DNA of 64,000 bases, from the NCBI GenBank assembly GCA_025201345.1, contig JAIXMG010000006.1:1269477-1333476 (forward strand). The letters run 5' to 3'. Position numbers and translations under genes: made by a program. This document shows, in pieces, positions 32,458 through 44,652 of the stretch. Source of the stretch: Thamnidium elegans (lineage: Eukaryota; Mucoromycota; Mucoromycetes; Mucorales; Mucoraceae). How positions within the stretch are numbered: the stretch's first letter is position 1; the number at the start of each line of letters is the position of its first letter. A model generated the notes under the pieces. The model did no database searches, was not told where the DNA came from, and worked only from the letters and a program-made list of their open reading frames with translations.

Positions 32458-35400
32458 ATGTTGAGTTTACGTTCATGGCGAGTTGCGTCTCGTTTGAACA
32501 CAAGAACATTTGTTAATAGTTCTGTTTGCTCTGCTAAAGCACCCAATCCTTATACGAACACTATTCTTTTACCAAAGACCAATTTTCCTTTAAGAGCAGA
32601 CGCAGCAAAGAGAGAACATTTGTTTAGAGATCGTTGTACAAAGGATTTATACCCTTGGCAGGTTTGTCTGATCCTATTATTGTAATTATTTTTTTATTAA
32701 TATTGATAATAATACGCACAGTTGAAAAATAACCCAAATGATTTATTTATTCTTCACGATGGTCCTCCTTATGCAAACGGAAATGTTCATTGTGGTACAT
32801 ATAATAGTAATAAAAAGCGGGGCTTCTACTAAAATGCTTTCTAGGTCATGCATTAAATAAGATTTTGAAGGATATTGTAAACAGATATAAAGTTTTGCAA
32901 GGACATAAAGTATTGTTAGTATATAGTTTTACTTGTACCTTTTTTTTTTTTTTTTGTGCTAAATTTTTTTATTTATTAGTTATCGTCCTGGATGGGATTG
33001 TCACGGTTTACCTATCGAATTAAAGGCATTGGAACAAATTAGAGTAAGTCTTACCGTTCTTTATTCTTTTTTTTTTTATTCAGCTTGTTTAATTCTTTTA
33101 CGCAAAAAAAAAAAAAAAAAAAAAAAAAATAGAGAAAGGGAGACGATTTATCTCCAGTTGATATTAGAAAGATTGCAAAAGCAAAAGCATTATCCGAAGT
33201 AGAAAAGCAAATGGCAGCCTTTAAAAGTTGGAGTGTGATGGGCGATTGGGATAACCCCTATTTAACATTAAACAGTGGATACGAGATTCGACAATTACGC
33301 GTATTAATTGATATGATTAAAAACGGATACATCTATCGACAATTAAAACCAGTGTATTGGTCCCCTTCTTCCAAATCCGCTTTAGCTGAATCAGAATTAG
33401 AATACAATGAAGCACATATCTCTCAATCCATCCATGTACGTTTTGCATTAACAAATTTATCAACTCAGTTAAAGCAAAAGTGGAGCCAACACAAGGATAT
33501 CAATGCTTTGATTTGGACAACAACTCCTTGGACCATTCCTTCCAATAAAGCTATCTCAGTTCATCCTGAATTAAACTATTCATTAGTAAAGATTGAAAAC
33601 GATATATTTGTTGTTGCTAGTGATCGTGTAGATGCGCTACAAGCAGAATTGACAAAGGAGATAGTAGTATTGGATCAAGTAGTAGGTCAGGAACTTTTAG
33701 GGTGTGAGTATAAGCATCCTTTGTTTGATGAAAAAATGCCTATTATTGGGGCTCAGCACGTTACTGCTGAGTCTGGTACAGGTTTAGTTCATACTGCTCC
33801 TGGCCACGGCATGGAGGATTATGAAGCTTGTCTTGCTCATGGTATTATTCCTTTTAGTCCTGTTGACGACGAAGGAAAGTTTACAAAAGAGGCTGGCGAA
33901 GGTTTAGAAGGAAAGGAAGCGTTTACTGAGGGAACTGAAGCTGTCATTCAAATGCTTGGATCCAGTATTATTTTACAACAAGCTTATTCTCACAAGTATC
34001 CTTATGATTGGCGTACCAAAAAGCCTGTCATGCTTCGGTAAAAAAAAAAAAAAAAAAAAAAAATTACTCTGTCATGAAATGTTTTTTTTTCTTATTTTTG
34101 TTTTATGTAGTGCTACAGATCAGTGGTTTGCTAATGTCGAAAATTTACAAAAGGAGGCAGTAGACAGTTTAAAGCAAGTCCGAATGGTTCCTGAAGTTTG
34201 TAAGCATATATATACACATATATTACATCAATTTATAATTAATGACAATACGTATCAGCTATTCGTCGTTTAGAACAATTCACTCTTTCTCGTAAAGAAT
34301 GGTGTATCTCTCGTCAAAGATCATGGGGAGTTCCCATTCCCGCATTATACGATCAAGACGGCCAAGCCTTATTAACTGAGATATCAGTAGAATACATTAT
34401 TAAAATCTTGCAAGAGCGCGGTACAGACGCATGGTGGGAAGAAACTGACGATAGCGTATTTGTTGCACCTGAGTACCGTAATCAAGGCAAGATATATACT
34501 CGAGGATACGATACCATGGATGTTTGGTTTGATAGTGGTACCTCTTGGACCATGTTGAACAATATTCCCGATAGAGACCCAACTAAACCTGTAGCTGATG
34601 TCTATTTGGAAGGAAGTGATCAACATCGTGGATGGTTTCAATCTTCTTTATTAACTTCAATTGCAGTAGCAGGGAAAGTACCTTATGGTGCTTTGATCAC
34701 GCACGGATTCGCTTTAGATGAGAAGGGACAAAAGATGTCAAAGAGTATTGGAAATACATTAGAACCTGCGTTGTTTGTAGAAGGCGGCAAGGATAAAAAG
34801 AAAAATCCTGCTTACGGAACGGATGTACTTCGTTATTGGGTTGCTAACTGTGAATATACCAGAGATGTTACTATCGGCCCTTCCATCATGGGTATTATGT
34901 CTGATAGTTTACGTAAAATACGTACTACGGCTAGATTCTTGTTGGGTAACCTTCATGATTTTAAGGAAGAGAATTATATAGAGTATGATAAATTACAAGA
35001 AGTTGATAAGTACATGTTGCACGAATTATACAAGTATAATGATCGTGTTACTAGTGCATATAACGATTTCGCGTTCAACAAAGGTATATACATGTATAAA
35101 AAAGGGGATACAGACAGAATAGGTACTAAACTAAACTTATTAAAACATGATAGTCGCACAAAATATTCAAAACTTTACCAACAGTACATTATCATCATTT
35201 TACTTTGATACTATCAAGGATCGATTATACAATGAACCTGCATCATCTGAATCTAGAAGAATGACACAAACCGTTTTATATGAGGTAAATTACTTTTCTC
35301 CGTTTTTTATGCCAAAAAATAACGTTTGAATAATCAAGATATTGAAATCATATACAACATCCATTGCACCCTTTGTATGTCATACTGCTGAAGAAATTTA

Positions 35401-36109
35401 TGAGAATTATAAAGCTATAACGCCTAACCCTGAATCCTCTATATTCAAAACTGGGTGGGTAATTCCTGTAAGTATCCACTTTTATTTATGTAAACGAGTT
35501 TCTGACAGGGTTTTAAAAAATAGCACGATAAATGGAATAATGAACCTTTGAACCAAAAATGGTCCTTGCTTTTAGAGCTCAAGGGAGAAATTAACCAGGC
35601 TTTAGAATCCGCTCGTCAAGAAAAGTATGTATATTAAATACGTATACACATGCTGTACATTTTTTTAACAATGTATTTTTTAAAAAACAGATATATTCGA
35701 TCTTCACAAGAAGCTGAAGTTTCCTTGTATTTGAACAAGGAATCAAATATGAATAAGCTTGTAGAATCTATGCCAGGTAACTTTATACAATCTCACTCTT
35801 ACAAAAGTAAATTACCAACACCATTTTATATAGATACGGAGTTAGCTTCGTTGTTTATGACCAGTCAGGTGAATATCGTTCATGATAATAATTATATTCA
35901 AGGTGATTCCGAAAAAGATTCCGAGATTCAAGGTAAAAAATATTACGCGAATACATAAGGATTACTTATTCATACCATAAATATTAGGCGACCAAGTTAA
36001 AATTGTAGTATCCAAGTCAAAACTTAGCAAATGTCCTCGCTGTTGGAATTACCATTCAACCAGCGATGATAGTTTATGCGATAGATGTTCAACTGTACTA
36101 TTAAAATAA
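32458..36109 (+). CDS. ISM1: Isoleucyl-tRNA synthetase, mitochondrial
   Basis: Twelve exons (32458-32661, 32722-32794, 32845-32914, 32980-33043, 33133-34037, 34111-34199, 34259-35083, 35154-35284, 35339-35467, 35524-35624, 35691-35932, 35988-36109) give 984 residues; yeast Ism1 is about 1,000. A presequence-like N-terminus ([20 protein letters not shown]) precedes the HIGH box as [14 protein letters not shown], split by an intron. The fold continues with [13 protein letters not shown], the editing domain ([25 protein letters not shown]), and KMSKS in [12 protein letters not shown]. The C-terminal zinc ribbon CPRCWNYH...CDRC has both CxxC pairs. It charges mitochondrial tRNA-Ile. Several introns carry long A-runs. 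Confidence 0.95.
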
Positions 36110-36238
36110 AAAGATCACGCATGACCCCTTGTTTTTTAATTTCTAAATTAAGGTAACACATACAAAAATAAAAACAAGGAAGCTTTTTTCTCTCTTTTGT
36201 TTTTGTTTTCTTTTTTATCCCTTTTTATTATTATTATT

Positions 36239-37699
36239 ATGGACCCGATCGCTTTTTTTGACCATTTAGCAGCAAACAGCACAACATCGCGATCTTCTCA
36301 TTCTGACGTTCGGTCAGCGCCCGTCATAAGTTTAGATACTGTGAGGCAAAGTCAAGAAGGGACCTGGAACCATTTTATCCAGTCATATCGAACAGAAGCA
36401 AAAGGTAAACAAGAGATACTGCGTTAGAATTCAGAGTTAAAAAAAACTAAAATAAATGTAAGTATTGAATGACTACTTGAAGGATCAATTTATAGCGCTA
36501 GATCAAGTTGAAGAATACTTCGACCAATCACATACAGATATACACCAAAAGATTGAAACTAGTTTTCAACAATTGCAAACTGACTTGAATCAACATCAGT
36601 CGCATATTCAAACTGAAAGATTGAAACATGAACGGGAAAAGGAATTAATTGCTGAAGTTTGTAAATTTCAAAATGAAAAGGTAATTTATATATATATATA
36701 TATATATGATATATGATATATGATATATGATGGTTAAAGCGTGAGATTGTGTAGATTAAATTAAATGTTGGCGGTCAGTTATTTCAAACTTCGTTAACTA
36801 CGCTAAGAAAGGATCCTAATTCTATGTTGGCGCAAATGTTTAGCGGTAAACAATACCAAGTAAAGAAAAACAACATTTTTTTTTTAATATGTGTGTGTCT
36901 GTAGAAAATTCTAGTTTGAAACCGGATGCAGATAACTCGTACTTTATTGATAGAGACAGTACTTACTTTAGACTTGTACTGAATTATCTTCGAGATTTAA
37001 AGGTGAAAAAAATTGCCTGTGCGTGCCAACTATAACTTATTAAAAAAATTGTTTAGATTCCTGCTGGGATAGTGGATGACCCTAAAGTGTAATACTTTTA
37101 TTTTAATAGAGTATTATTACATGTTGTTTATCTGTTTTCCTTTGTGTAGTATGGACGAATTAATGCAAGAAGCAAGGTTTTATAAATTAAACGGTAAATA
37201 TATATCATGGTAATCGTATCACTATAGTAACCAATATATATAGACTTGCTTAAATTAAAGTGGAAGGATCTACCTGTCATTTCGCAAGGTAAATATTAAT
37301 AAAATTTTATAATTACCGCTGACATATTTATGGCTTTATATTTAGAACGACTATATCAGCTATATCCTCCTACTACAAACAACACTCAGTATAGGACAAC
37401 CATCATGCAACTAGAGAGAAAAAACCTATCCAACCTAGACTTTTCCAACTACCACCTTGATCCCAAATCCAAATTCACTGAGAGTAATTTAGAAAACGCT
37501 AATTTCACACAAACCAAATTTGGATTTGATTTTGATCACCAGATAGATCTTAGCTATACATTTCTAATTGGAACTAGATTTCCAATTGATGGTAATCTAT
37601 ACTAAAAAAAAAAAAAAAAGAGGAAAGAGTGCAAAGTATATTAAACCTTTTTCTTTTAATTCAGGTGTTCAAATGAAATTGGAAGGTGCTATACTATGA
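36239..37699 (+). CDS. KCTD9-like BTB/T1 domain protein with pentapeptide repeats
   Basis: Nine exons join in frame to 324 residues. After a disordered start (MDPIAFFDHLAANST) and a coiled-coil-like region (QKIETSFQQLQTDLNQHQSH) comes the T1/BTB fold of the potassium-channel tetramerisation family: IKLNVGGQLFQTSLTTLRKD, then SMLAQMFS, YFIDRDSTYFRLVLNYLRD. The C-terminus holds pentapeptide-repeat-like A/N-L/F units (LSNLDFSNYHL, FTESNLENANFTQTKF). KCTD proteins usually act as adaptors for Cullin-3 ubiquitin ligases or as tetrameric scaffolds. KCTD9 of animals has the same T1 plus pentapeptide combination; whether this one binds Cul3 is an inference. The start is the ATG at 36239, not the earlier non-ATG open frame. 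Confidence 0.82.
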
Positions 37700-37800
37700 T
37701 TGGTGCAACCAAGGCTTTGTGACTTTTTTTGATTTTTAAAAAGCTTTTTTTTTCTTTTTTTCGATTTTTTTTTCTCCTTCCCTTTTATCTATAATACGAT

Positions 37801-38725
37801 ATGGTAATAAAGGATTCCTTATTTTTGAAGAAGAAACAATAAACTAATACTTTTATATTAAAAATAGCCTCAAAACGAGCATATTGAAGAACATATTAAA
37901 CGACATGGTCGTCGTCTCGATCACGAGGAGCGCAAGTAAGATCTAAGAAAAAAAAGAAACGATCTAAAAAAGAAAAAGTTTTTTAAGACTAAAATTTTAT
38001 ATAATAATAATAGACGTAAGAGAGAGGCTCGTTCAGTTCATAAGGCCTCACAATATGCTCAAAAGGTACATGGTTTGAAGGCCAAGTTGCTTAATAAGAG
38101 ACGTCATGCAGAAAAGATTCAAATGAAGAAGACGATCAAACAACATGAAGAGAAGAATGCCAAGTCGAAATCAGCTGATGCTATTCCTGAGGGAGCAGTA
38201 CCTACTTATCTCTTGGATCGTGAAGGAGAAGATCGTGCCAAAATTTTGAGTAATATGGTAAAGCAAAAGAGAAAGGAAAAGGCAGGCAAATGGGCAGTAC
38301 CTTTACCTACTGTTCGTGGTATGGCTGAAGATGAAATGTTCAAGGTTGTTAAGACTGGTAAACATAAAACAAAGCAATGGAAACGTTTGGTTACAAAGGC
38401 TACCTTTGTTGGTGAAGGTTTCACCCGTAAACCCCCAAAGTACGAGCGTTTCGTTCGTCCTATGGGTCTCCGTTATAAGAAGGCTCATGTCACACATCCT
38501 GAATTAAAGGCTACTTTTTGTTTACCTATTATCGGTGTCAAGAAGAATCCTCAATCACCTCTTTATACCCAACTTGGTGTCATCACTAAGGGTACTGTAC
38601 TCGAAGTGAATGTTTCTGAATTGGGCCTTGTTACTACAGGTGGTAAGGTTGTTTGGGGTAAATATGCTCAAGTTACCAACAATCCTGAAAATGATGGTTG
38701 TATCAATGCTGTATTACTCGTTTAA
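37801..38725 (+). CDS. NSA2: Ribosome biogenesis protein NSA2
   Basis: Three exons (37801-37803, 37868-37935, 38014-38725) give 260 residues, one shorter than yeast Nsa2. The protein starts [19 protein letters not shown] and continues [20 protein letters not shown], the invariant Nsa2 N-terminus. The S8e-like half includes [36 protein letters not shown] and [17 protein letters not shown]. It acts on 27S pre-rRNA processing in the large-subunit precursor, in the nucleolus. The start codon stands alone: ATG is followed at once by GTAATA, and exon 2 begins with CCT CAA AAC. Without this 3-nt exon no ATG precedes PQNE in frame. Confidence 0.92.
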
Positions 38726-38864
38726 AAAAAATCTTTTCTTTCTTTCTCCCTCTTTTTTGTATATTTTTCCCAACTTTTTAAAAAATATAAAATATATATT
38801 GTTTGTTTATTGTGTAATTTATTATGTAGTATTATTATTTATTATTTACATTTTTTCGTGTAAT

Positions 38865-40586
38865 TTAGTGTGTACACAATACCTTAGCAAATATAGCTGC
38901 TAAAGAATTTGTAGATCTATGGATGACATTTGTGATCAAATTGGGTTTCTTATTAGGTTCGGTGAATTTAGTTGGTTCTAACGAGGAAAAATCTCGTGTA
39001 GGACAATGAGTTTGTGTTGAACAAGTTAAAAGTAAGGGCTTATGATTAGGAGATAAAGGTGGTGGTGGTGGTGTCGTATCTGATGTAGTAAAAGCCTCTC
39101 GTAGTGAACTAAAAGATAATATTTCATCGTATTCATCATCTTCTTCTTCTTCTTCTTCTTCTTCTTCTTCTTCTTCTTCTTCTTTATTGCCATCATCTTG
39201 TTGAGGAAATGATTCAATTTCACTTTGTGGATAACCTGATGAACAACGAATGGGCGTAAGTGGCGGTGATATTGGTTTCATACGATCAATAGGAGAATCA
39301 GATTCTTGTTCAATTTCTTGATGAGATAATCTTTCTTTTGTTAAATGATAAATAGAAAGTAATGGATGATAAGCAGCCGGAATAGTTTGAGGATCATCAT
39401 ATTTTCCATAGCGATCATCATGATGAGTATGTTGTAATTTAGCAACGTAATCTGCAGCAGAGCGATATACACAAGACTTGATGATCATTTCCATTTTAAC
39501 ACGAATATCTTGAGCTTTTCCCATATTAAAACCTCTTGTCATGTGTTGTAGTATATGTGGTGCAAGTGGTGGAGCAATTGGTAAGCGTAGAGGTAAATAA
39601 GTTTTAATGATTTTCTTGTATCCTAGATTAATCCAATGATGTCGAATTACATCAGCCAATATAATACGTTTTGTTGGATCAGTAACAAATATCCGCGACA
39701 GTAAATCTTTACATTCCGGACTTAGATGTGAAGGGTAAGCAACTTGTCCTCGCTTAATTTTATCATGTAAGCCAGGCATCGATTTATCATCAAATGGTAC
39801 AGAGCCAGTAACCATAACATATATGACTACACCTAAACTCCATACATCGATTTCGGGGCCACGGTAAGGAGTTGCTCTTAATAACTCGGGTGCGGCAAAG
39901 TAAAGTGAACCACAGTAAGTAGTTAATCTCCGTTCTGGGCAGAATAAATTACTTAGTCCAAAATCAATAATCTTTATGTTCTTGCCTGATTTATCAATGA
40001 GAATATTTTCAATTTTCAAGTCACGGTGCACAATAGAATTACGATGCATATAATCTAATGCACTTATAATTTGTCTTGAAAAGTGTCTAGCATGAGGTTC
40101 TGTTAATTTCTGTCGTTTTACTATATAATGAAGTAATTGTCCTCCATTGACATAATCCATCAGTATGTAAAAGTATGGGCCTATTGCTACTAAATTTTTC
40201 AACTGAACAATATGTGGATGCCGTAATAACATCATAATATGTGCTTCTCGTATAGTTCGTAGTTCCCTGGTCTCTTCCTTGACTTTTTCTTTAATCATTT
40301 GTTCTTTAGTTTTTGGTCGTCCATTATTTCCAAAACCATTAATTTGAAAATTAGCTCTTCTAACTATTTTTACTGCCACCTAAAAAAAAAAAATCTATTA
40401 GAAATATAATTTGATGTTGCAAGTTATATTATAATTTGTTACCTTTTCTCCCGTAATTATGTGAACTCCTAATTTAACTTTTCCCATGCTACCTTTTCCA
40501 AGACTACGATGAAATTCATAATTATCAATACAAGAAAGTGGTGAAGTTTTTGATTCGTCTATATTATGATCAATGAATTGAGACAT
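38865..40586 (-). CDS. Ser/Thr protein kinase of the Kin1/Kin2 (CAMK, MARK-like) group
   Basis: Two exons (40586-40443, 40379-38865) give 552 residues. The kinase domain begins at YEFHRSLGKGSMGKVKLG, followed by VAVKIVRR and the family-typical basic insertion (KTKEQMIKEKVKEETREL). Catalytic motifs are VHRDLKIENIL, IIDFGLSN, a GSLYFAAPELL variant of APE, and DVWSLGVVIYVMVTGSVPFD. C-terminal to the domain there is a Pro/Ser region and a run of about 15 Glu, encoded by (GAA)n. No KA1 domain is visible, so it is shorter than yeast Kin1/Kin2, which act at the plasma membrane in exocytosis and polarity. Confidence 0.88.
39139..39183. repeat. (TTC/GAA)n trinucleotide repeat in the kinase gene
   Basis: About 15 units encoding poly-Glu in the disordered C-terminal part of the kinase. 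Such tracts vary in length between strains. Confidence 0.95.
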
Positions 40587-42036
40587 ATTTGTCTCTTTTT
40601 CTCTGTTTTTTTTTTGTTTTGTTTTTGTTTATTAGTTCACCCCTTTATTTTTAATATGTATATATAGTATTTATGCTAAAAGAAGACAGCAACAAAAAAA
40701 AACAAAAAAAAGGAAAAAAAGAAAAAAGCTTGTGTTCACTTTTATTTTTATTTACATTCTTTTTTTTTTTTTTTTTTTTTTTTTTTGGTTTCTCCTCGCT
40801 TGCTTCTTTTAAAAGAACCGGGTTCCACATATAGTAAAAAACGGTAATAAGCACTATGTATCACTCTCTTTTTCTTTTTTCTTTTTTTGGTTTTGGCTAA
40901 GCAAAAGTTTTACTGTGTTGACAAATATAATTTCAAATTTATTGTGCAAAGTAAATTTGACTTCTTGCACTTGCAGAATTTAAATTTTACTTTCTAATCC
41001 ATATTAAGGTAATTTTTCTTTTTTACATCTTTTCAAAAAAAAACTGCCCTCTAACTATTTCTAGTCTATTTTCAAAATATATATTTCTATGGTAACTATG
41101 TCATTGTTACGGAAGAAACAATACACCTTTCAGATGTATAATGCATTAGATATTCATACGTACTGTGAAAATCCGAATTGCACAAATAATAAAGGATTGA
41201 CTCTTCTTTTTTTAACAATTACTATTAATAAACATTTTATATGGCTTAATGTAACAGACAGTTTAAAGACCTAACGGCAAAGAGCTGACATTTTGTTAAT
41301 TTAGTCAGGTTATCTTTTTTTTTCTTTTTCTCCTGTGATCTCATATTTAAAAGTAATACAAAAAAGTCGAAACAATACAAAGCTGCTGAATATAGATCCA
41401 TAATCTATCTTTTTTTTAAAGAACCACTCTTGCATGTTACAACTATAACTGGAATCCAGTGTTTCGATGTACTCGATACAATCAAGGGATGGATTTGGTT
41501 AACTAAATACACTGGTTAACTGAAAAAAAAAAACTGTATCACGTATTTCCCACTGAAATGTCAGTCTCGGTATAAACGCCCCCAAGACCTTTTTTAAACA
41601 GATGTTATTTGATTACTTGGATCCTTTTAAATGGACCTTACTATAATACTTGTATTCTCATTAAGTAAAACATTTGATTTGTATTCCAGCATGTAGTAAT
41701 AAACGCTCATAAAAAAAAATCTTACAAATTTACGCCGTACGGATTTTTCCTATTTAGTGAAAAACCATGTGATTGCTTAGTTTTGGTCAAACTGTTTTTA
41801 GGTTGACGTGTTCATGTATGTACACTAAAATCATAACGAATATCTATTCTCCTTAATAAGTACATGTAATATATACAAACTTGCATCATATATATAGATT
41901 ATTTCCAACACTGTACGTGTTTTTTTTCTTTACCCACAAAAAAAAACTGAGTTCAATTGAACGCACAGTTAGGTGATGATAATAGTTACTGATCCATGTG
42001 ATGGGTTCCGTTTCTAAACAACAGCTTGTATATTGC

Positions 42037-42080
<44 letters not shown>

Positions 42081-42208
42081 ATTTGTCTTCAGGTAATGCC
42101 ACGTCGATTAAAGCACCGCGAAATGTTGACCAAAAAAAGGAAAACACCAAAATTCTATATTTTTATTTTATTGCTATTTAATACGCCCGAGGACAATTAT
42201 AATTGCTA
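40587..42208. other. Long divergent intergenic region
   Basis: About 1.6 kb between the kinase and SPC3, A/T-rich with long T (40760-40786) and A (42037-42077) runs. A 61-codon ORF at 41089-41274 (MVTMSLLRKKQYTFQMYNAL) has no motif. Two other short open stretches are equally unsupported. No RNA gene is seen. Confidence 0.45.
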
Positions 42209-43074
42209 ATGTATAACCTACAACAAAGAACTAACGTACCGTGTTTATTATTGCTATTATCATAAACGTAAAAAAAACTAAACTGTATATAAAACGTAGA
42301 ATGTATTTTCATTTGCTGTCTCAGTATTGGGTACAGTATTAGCCATTGTGGCTCTTATTTCTGCCATCAGTGGTTATGGATCCATCAACGGCAAGGTCCA
42401 GGTCCATGCAGATAACGTTAAAATGTAAGCAAAAACAAACTTGCTAAAAAAAATGATGACTTAACACGAAAGTAATAGTGTGACCCGTCGGTACGGACCT
42501 GAGAACACAGATTACCGTAGTAGTAAGAGCGAGTTTGCTCGATTGACTTTTGACATTGATGCAGGTAAAAAAAAACAAGTTACACACTTAATCTTAAAAA
42601 CTAAAAAAAAAAGATGAAAACGATTAATTACTAGATTTTACACCAATGTTTAACTGGAACACAAAACAAGTATTTGTTACTGTTGTCGCTGAATATCAAT
42701 CCAAGAACTTTGTAAAAATAATTATTTTATTCTAAATTGCACAGAACAAAAAAAAAACTGAATGATCGATTTTATATAGGATAGAAACTCTGTTGTTATT
42801 TGGGATAAGATTATTACTAGTAAAGAAAAGGCAAATTTGAAATTACGTAACGTTCATAACAAGTATGCCATGATCGATGTTGCTCAAAAGTGGAAGTAAG
42901 TTTTTCTTTGTTTAAATACGTTATATATCATACAATTTATATATTATTTTTATTAGCTATGAGAAAGCCAATTTAACACTTGTATGGGATGTTACACCTT
43001 ACGTAGGTATTCTTCAAGCAGGTCAATCAAACCAAGGGTCAGGATTTGTTTTACCTCCTTTTTCTTCGCAATAA
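42209..43074 (+). CDS. SPC3: Signal peptidase complex subunit SPC3
   Basis: Six exons (42209-42235, 42300-42424, 42479-42564, 42635-42711, 42780-42895, 42957-43074) give 182 residues; human SPCS3 has 180. MYNLQQRTN in a 27-nt first exon continues as NVFSFAVSVLGTVLAIVALI, the family's single membrane anchor. The luminal part follows: VTRRYGP, ARLTFDIDADFTPMFNWNTK, FVTVVAEYQSKNF, VVIWDKII and LTLVWDVTPYVGIL, all matching SPC22/23 in order. It is the glycoprotein-type accessory subunit that positions the substrate for SEC11 in the ER lumen. No intact ORF covers it because the exons are short. Confidence 0.9.
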
Positions 43075-43213
43075 ATACATTGCATAAAAAAGAAGCTCAG
43101 CCTTTTTTTTTTTTCATTGAAATCACATAATGGAAAAAGATTTTTTTTTTTTGGACTCTTATTTTTATGTACAGAATGATTTTTATTTATTTATAATTTA
43201 TGTAACAAAGAAT

Positions 43214-44491
43214 TTAAAGAGACTTCTCGTCCTTTATAGTGACGGAAGACTTTCTCATAGTGTTCTTAGCATCAGTTCCAGTAGTACCAACTTGAGCAAC
43301 AAAAGCTCTGGCCTTGACATAAGTATTTTGAACATTTTCAGTAGCAGCAGTTTGAGCCTTGTTGATGCCAGTTTGGATAATAGATTGACCCTTTTGAAGT
43401 TGAGCATCGACAACATCCTTGTTAGAGATATAAAGACGAGGGAAAGTAAAAGCGGAGATAACGACCATCAAGACAATGTCCATAGTAGAGAAGTGGGCAG
43501 AGATTTTCCAGATAGCGAAGGAAATAGTCATCCATTTAATACTAGTCATAGTGTTTTCAATAAAGATAATACGAGTAAGAGCACGGATTACAGTCTCTGA
43601 GAGTTCAGTAATGACAGTAGAGTAATGGTTGACACTTTGTTGGTTAATCATAGAATGTTTTTCGTTATCAATAACGTCACTGTATGGATGAGATGCTTGT
43701 TGATTCGTAAGAACCTTTTGACTTTGAAGGATAGTGTTGACATAGATCAAGTTAATACCAATAGCTAAAGTAAGAGAAGTAGATCCGATTTGTAAGAGAG
43801 AGTACCAACGAGTCAAGATAATAGAACCAACAATAGCTGCAAAGATAACACCAGAGCGAACAGGGTTCTTCCATTGCAAGATTCTCAAAACTTCGTTCTC
43901 AATACGATAAGTAGTAGTATTACGTTGACCAGTATGTTTCTTGGTAGAAGTATGCTCATTGTATTGGTTATCAAAAGCAGAAGGAATCGATCTCTTGTGT
44001 GCAGTAGAGTCACGATCGAATGAGCTAGTAGTATCATTATCGAATGAACTGGCAGTGGGAGCAGTAGCGCGATGAGAGTCACTGTTGATTGAGCTAATAG
44101 GAGCTACATTACGGTGAGCATCACTACCAAATGAGCTAGTAGTAGTATCGCGGTTTAATGAGCTAGACAAGTCTTGATGGAAAGGATCTTGATGCAAAGG
44201 GTTTGAGGATCTTCTTTCTTCACGAGATACGAAAGGATTAGCAGTAGAGGGTACATGAGTAGCAGATTGTACAGGAGGAGGAGCAGAGAAAGCACTGTTA
44301 ACTTGAGAGTTTAAACTAGAATGACGGATAGAGTCTTGTTGTCTGTGAAGATGATCGATATCATTTAAATCATCTCGCTTGTCAAGATGGTTTGGAATAG
44401 TAGTAACCCCACCATTAGAAGTATGAATTGTAGTAGCTTCAACCTTTGAGCGGTCAATAGGAGGAGTGATAGGTCTGTTGTAAGTATCCAT
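43214..44491 (-). CDS. RTN1: Reticulon-like ER-shaping protein
   Basis: An intact single exon of 425 residues. The first 210 residues are disordered, Ser/Asp/His-rich with SSFDxD-type repeats. The reticulon homology domain starts at EVLRILQWKNPVRSGVIFAA. It contains two long hydrophobic hairpins (SGVIFAAIVGSIILTRWYSL and ISFAIWKISAHFSTMDIVLM) separated by a hydrophilic loop, and ends FPRLYISNKDVVDAQLQKG plus a helical tail. Reticulons insert hairpins in the ER membrane and curve it into tubules. The N-terminus is long for a fungal Rtn1. The promoter side is occupied by a transposon relic (44653-45456). Confidence 0.88.
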   Translation of the reverse strand: MDTYNRPITPPIDRSKVEATTIHTSNGGVTTIPNHLDKRDDLNDIDHLHRQQDSIRHSSLNSQVNSAFSAPPPVQSATHVPSTANPFVSREERRSSNPLHQDPFHQDLSSSLNRDTTTSSFGSDAHRNVAPISSINSDSHRATAPTASSFDNDTTSSFDRDSTAHKRSIPSAFDNQYNEHTSTKKHTGQRNTTTYRIENEVLRILQWKNPVRSGVIFAAIVGSIILTRWYSLLQIGSTSLTLAIGINLIYVNTILQSQKVLTNQQASHPYSDVIDNEKHSMINQQSVNHYSTVITELSETVIRALTRIIFIENTMTSIKWMTISFAIWKISAHFSTMDIVLMVVISAFTFPRLYISNKDVVDAQLQKGQSIIQTGINKAQTAATENVQNTYVKARAFVAQVGTTGTDAKNTMRKSSVTIKDEKSL

Positions 44492-44652
44492 TATTTTTTA
44501 AAAAGAAGAGAAGAAAAGAGTTAATGATTTAGTTAAAGGTAATTTTTCCTAGCTTATTTATACAATGAAAAAAAAAAAAAAAAAAAAAAATTTGCATTAT
44601 CGATGAGGTCAGAATGATACAGGATTTTAGTCTTAGTTGGTTGTTTTTTTTT

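Noticed and set aside
36197..36238. Upstream extension of the KCTD-like protein (MFLFSFLSLF)
   Set aside because: It begins at TTG, not ATG; the first ATG is 36239.
41089..41274. 61-codon ORF upstream of SPC3
   Set aside because: Short, no motif; could not be told from chance in A/T-rich DNA.
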